From JAFTYR01 sp964571375 (GTDB lineage: Bacteria; Pseudomonadota; Gammaproteobacteria; Burkholderiales; Burkholderiaceae_F): a DNA stretch of 7,970 nucleotides. This document shows, piece after piece, positions 6,532 through 7,970 of this stretch; the first letter of the stretch is position 1; the number at the start of each line of letters is the position of its first letter. Made by a program: the position numbers and the translations under genes. Below the pieces are notes generated by a model. It saw only the letters and a program-made list of their open reading frames with translations, was not told the DNA's origin and did not search any database. The stretch is from positions 1 through 7,970 of the forward strand of contig CAZNBL010000060.1 in NCBI GenBank assembly GCA_964571375.1. The letters are read 5' to 3'.

Positions 6532-7434
6532 ATGATTTTCAACAGACACTTTTTTAAGATACTGTACTATCGAATTCTGTTATTTTTTCAGAAGACACAT
6601 GCCCCCAACATTATGTCTTCCGAGGAAACGCTTAAATTTTTGGATACGAACAAGAGTTCATCCTTCATCCGCTTTGGTGACGGTGAGCTTTTTATGGTTC
6701 TCAGAAAGAACGGTTACAACATCGGTTACCAGAAATGGTCCCCTGAATTGGCCAAGAGAATCAAAGACGTCATTAGCTGCACCGATGAAGATGTCCTGAT
6801 TTGTTTGCCGTATCCCTTTTCTAAAAAGTTTGTTAACTTGAATGCAAACGCAAACAAATTCTGGAGCCGGCATGTTTATGAAACACTGCCATTAATTTCG
6901 AATATTCTTAATTTAGAAAAAACTTACGGAGATTCGTTAATATCCAGACCGTATATCGATTTAGAAGACAAATCAAAAGCGACAGAAATCTTCACAGCCT
7001 TTAGAAAACTGTGGACCGATGCCAATATTGTTCTCATTGAAGGAGAACATACTCGATTCGGTGTCAACAATGACTTGTTATCTAATGCAACAAGCGTTAC
7101 AAGAATTTTAGTACCAGCAGAAAATGCATTTGATGCTTACGATCAAATCTTAGATGCAGCTCTTGATGAGCCAAAAGACAGCATCTACCTTTTGGCAGTA
7201 GGCCCAACTGCTAAAGTCCTGGCTTTAGACCTGCATAGATCCGGAAGACGATGTTTCGATGTTGGCCACCTTGATATTGAATACGAATGGTATCTTAGAG
7301 GGGCTAAAAAGAAAGTATTGATTCCGGGGAAATATGTTAATGAACATCGAAAGAAAACTTTCGAAGAATGCACTGAAATAATTAACGATAAATTCCTTAA
7401 CGAAATTAGAACTATCATCAAAAAAACAAATTAA
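6532..7434 (+). CDS. GT-D fold glycosyltransferase (DUF1792 family)
   Basis: This is a 300-residue protein recognised from the GT-D (PF08759, formerly DUF1792) signature. It shows SFIRFGDGELFMVL at residues 44-57 (RFGDGE motif), DVLICLPYPF (87-96), VLIEGEHTRFGVNNDLL (167-183), LLAVGPTAKVLALDL (220-234) and DVGHLDIEYEWYL (243-255). The founding member, a Streptococcus Fap1-modifying enzyme, adds glucose to an adhesin glycan; many others lie in capsule or O-antigen clusters. An N-terminal stretch (residues 6-20) is hydrophobic and aromatic, perhaps anchoring it to the membrane face; a start at Met28 is possible and would remove it. The ATG at 6532 lacks a clear Shine-Dalgarno. The gene lies 36 bases after the acyltransferase with no terminator between, so the two are probably co-transcribed and act on one glycan. 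GC is low (about 28% in a sampled line, 6901-6960), fitting horizontally exchanged polysaccharide genes. Sugar donor and acceptor cannot be told. Confidence 0.85.
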   Translation: MIFNRHFFKILYYRILLFFQKTHAPNIMSSEETLKFLDTNKSSSFIRFGDGELFMVLRKNGYNIGYQKWSPELAKRIKDVISCTDEDVLICLPYPFSKKFVNLNANANKFWSRHVYETLPLISNILNLEKTYGDSLISRPYIDLEDKSKATEIFTAFRKLWTDANIVLIEGEHTRFGVNNDLLSNATSVTRILVPAENAFDAYDQILDAALDEPKDSIYLLAVGPTAKVLALDLHRSGRRCFDVGHLDIEYEWYLRGAKKKVLIPGKYVNEHRKKTFEECTEIINDKFLNEIRTIIKKTN

Positions 7435-7441
7435 ACTCCTA

Positions 7442-7465
7442 AACTGGTAGGGAAATATTGGGCAG
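7442..7465 (-). repeat. Possible terminal inverted repeat of a decayed IS3-family element
   Basis: The 24 bases opening AACTGGTAGGG and closing TTGGGCAG resemble in layout the ends of many IS3-family elements (ACTG, a central GC/A-rich part, then TTGGACAG). They lie about 20 bases beyond the transposase stop at 7485, where the right end of such an element is expected, and only 8 bases after the glycosyltransferase stop. No matching second end is seen in the window, so this rests on resemblance alone. Confidence 0.35.
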
Positions 7466-7484
7466 CTTAGTTAGCTTAATAAAT

Positions 7485-7738
7485 TCATTGTAAATGCAAG
7501 CTTTGCTGTTGGTTTAAAAAATTGGTTTTGTACTGGTTCGGTGTGAGGTTTCCGAGCACCGAACATGTTTTTAAAACTCGATATATTCTTCAGTCGGCTT
7601 GTTTTGATCCATAAAGGACGACTGATCGCCGGCCCATAATGTGTTTTAAAGTACTTCAACCTTAAACGTCCCGTTAAAATTTTCCATCGTGGCATTGTCA
7701 TGGCAATTACCGCCGCGAGAGTAGCTTTGCATTAATCA
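7485..7738 (-). pseudogene. Remnant of IS3-family transposase (OrfB/DDE integrase C-terminus), frameshifted
   Basis: Read on the minus strand in shifting frames, this is the end of an IS3-family DDE integrase. The first block (7735-7655) reads LMQSYSRGGNCHDNATMENF followed by NGTFKVE, containing the hallmark SR-GNC-DNA-ME-F motif with the catalytic Glu. An extra base at 7654 shifts the frame, which then gives YFKTHY (7653-7636). A third block reads TEEYIEF (7594-7574). A last block, C-S-V-L-GNLTPNQYKTNFL (7565 onward), ends at a TGA (7487-7485); GNLTP-QY is the usual C-terminal motif. An in-frame TGA at 7738-7736 and loss of upstream homology mark truncation: the rest of the transposase and OrfA are absent. 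It cannot encode a working enzyme. It sits directly behind the glycosyltransferase gene, at the point where base composition becomes strongly AT-rich. Confidence 0.85.
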
Positions 7739-7740
7739 AG

Positions 7741-7835
7741 TTATCTTTTGTGCAAAAAACAAAACTCCTGCTCTTGAAAAAAAAGTAAAAAAACAACACT
7801 CAAACATATCCTAGCAAAAAACTCCCAGAATAAAT
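7741..7835. other. AT-rich non-coding stretch beyond the IS remnant
   Basis: By count, 33 of the 120 bases in 7741-7860 are G or C (27.5%), with many A-runs. I see no intact gene, tRNA or hairpin terminator. It probably holds the promoter region of whatever starts at the right edge. An ATG at 7834 opens only 17 codons before a stop. Confidence 0.5.
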
Positions 7836-7970
7836 GTGCTATATAACCTATATAAAGAAAAACATATTGGAAGCATTAAAAATATAAAAAAATCATACGC
7901 CAATAGAAACCTTTTAATAGATGGGCCATTAAGACAAATCAAAACCATTCACGTCCATCCAATCAATGAT
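7836..7970 (+). CDS. Possible 5' end of an unidentified gene, running off the window
   Basis: A frame open since the TAG at 7812-7814 could start at GTG 7836 and stays open for 45 codons to the window end. The translation is Lys/Ile/Asn-rich at first, then contains NRNLLIDGPLRQIKTIHVHP, which looks protein-like rather than low-complexity. I do not recognise a family. GC is about 23% in 7861-7920, as in other exchanged polysaccharide genes. No ATG in this frame and no Shine-Dalgarno is visible, so it could also be a 5'-damaged gene fragment or chance. The opposite strand carries a short hydrophobic open frame that I regard as its shadow. Confidence 0.28.
   Translation, partial: MLYNLYKEKHIGSIKNIKKSYANRNLLIDGPLRQIKTIHVHPIND

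Noticed and set aside
7463..7475. AGCT-TAGTT-AGCT short palindrome after the glycosyltransferase as a terminator
   Set aside because: The 4-bp stem is too weak and no T-run follows.
7471..7701. 76-codon minus-strand hypothetical gene
   Set aside because: Its frame crosses parts of an IS3-family transposase read out of frame. The recognisable motifs are in other frames, so it is an artefact of frameshift decay.

Overview
The window looks like chromosomal DNA of a Gram-negative betaproteobacterium. The left edge is the C-terminal three quarters of a Burkholderiales-type trimeric porin ending in the outer-membrane Phe signal. It is followed by a GpsA-family dehydrogenase, a small exported FMN-binding protein, and a YejM/PbgA-like inner-membrane protein. 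A Sutterellaceae-like gut organism (Sutterella/Parasutterella type) is my best guess from this gene style and the moderate GC. That is inference from recognition, not a database result.

Layout: (1) 2-859 (+) porin, closed by a strong 12-bp-stem terminator at 906-946. (2) 1051-2040 (+) gpsA, starting with GTG behind a TATAAT -10 box. (3) 2096-2422 (-) secreted FMN-binding protein, convergent with gpsA, whose terminator hairpin (2070-2041) abuts the gpsA stop. (4) 2616-4451 (+) YejM/PbgA-like five-TM plus sulfatase-fold protein, divergent from the FMN gene and closed by a hairpin terminator at 4475-4524. (5) 4606-6495 (+) OafA-type acyltransferase with a C-terminal SGNH domain, split by one in-frame TGA at 4891-4893 and carrying a G8 tract at 6092-6099. 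(6) 6532-7434 (+) GT-D fold (DUF1792) glycosyltransferase, probably co-transcribed with the acyltransferase. (7) 7442-7738 (-) a decayed IS3-family transposase end. (8) A very AT-rich right edge with a possible partial ORF running off the window.

Functionally, genes 4-6 concern the cell envelope: a lipid A/LPS-homeostasis-type membrane protein, then an O-acyltransferase plus glycosyltransferase pair of the kind that decorates O-antigen, capsule or other surface glycan. GC falls from about 53% (sampled 541-600) to about 28% (sampled 6901-6960 and 7741-7860). With the IS remnant, this suggests the right half is the edge of a variable surface-polysaccharide locus. The most interesting signals are the lone TGA and the G8 tract in the acyltransferase (possible ON/OFF or readthrough control of glycan acylation), and the intact metal-site residues in a YejM-like protein whose E. 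coli relative has lost them. No wholly unknown system is evident.
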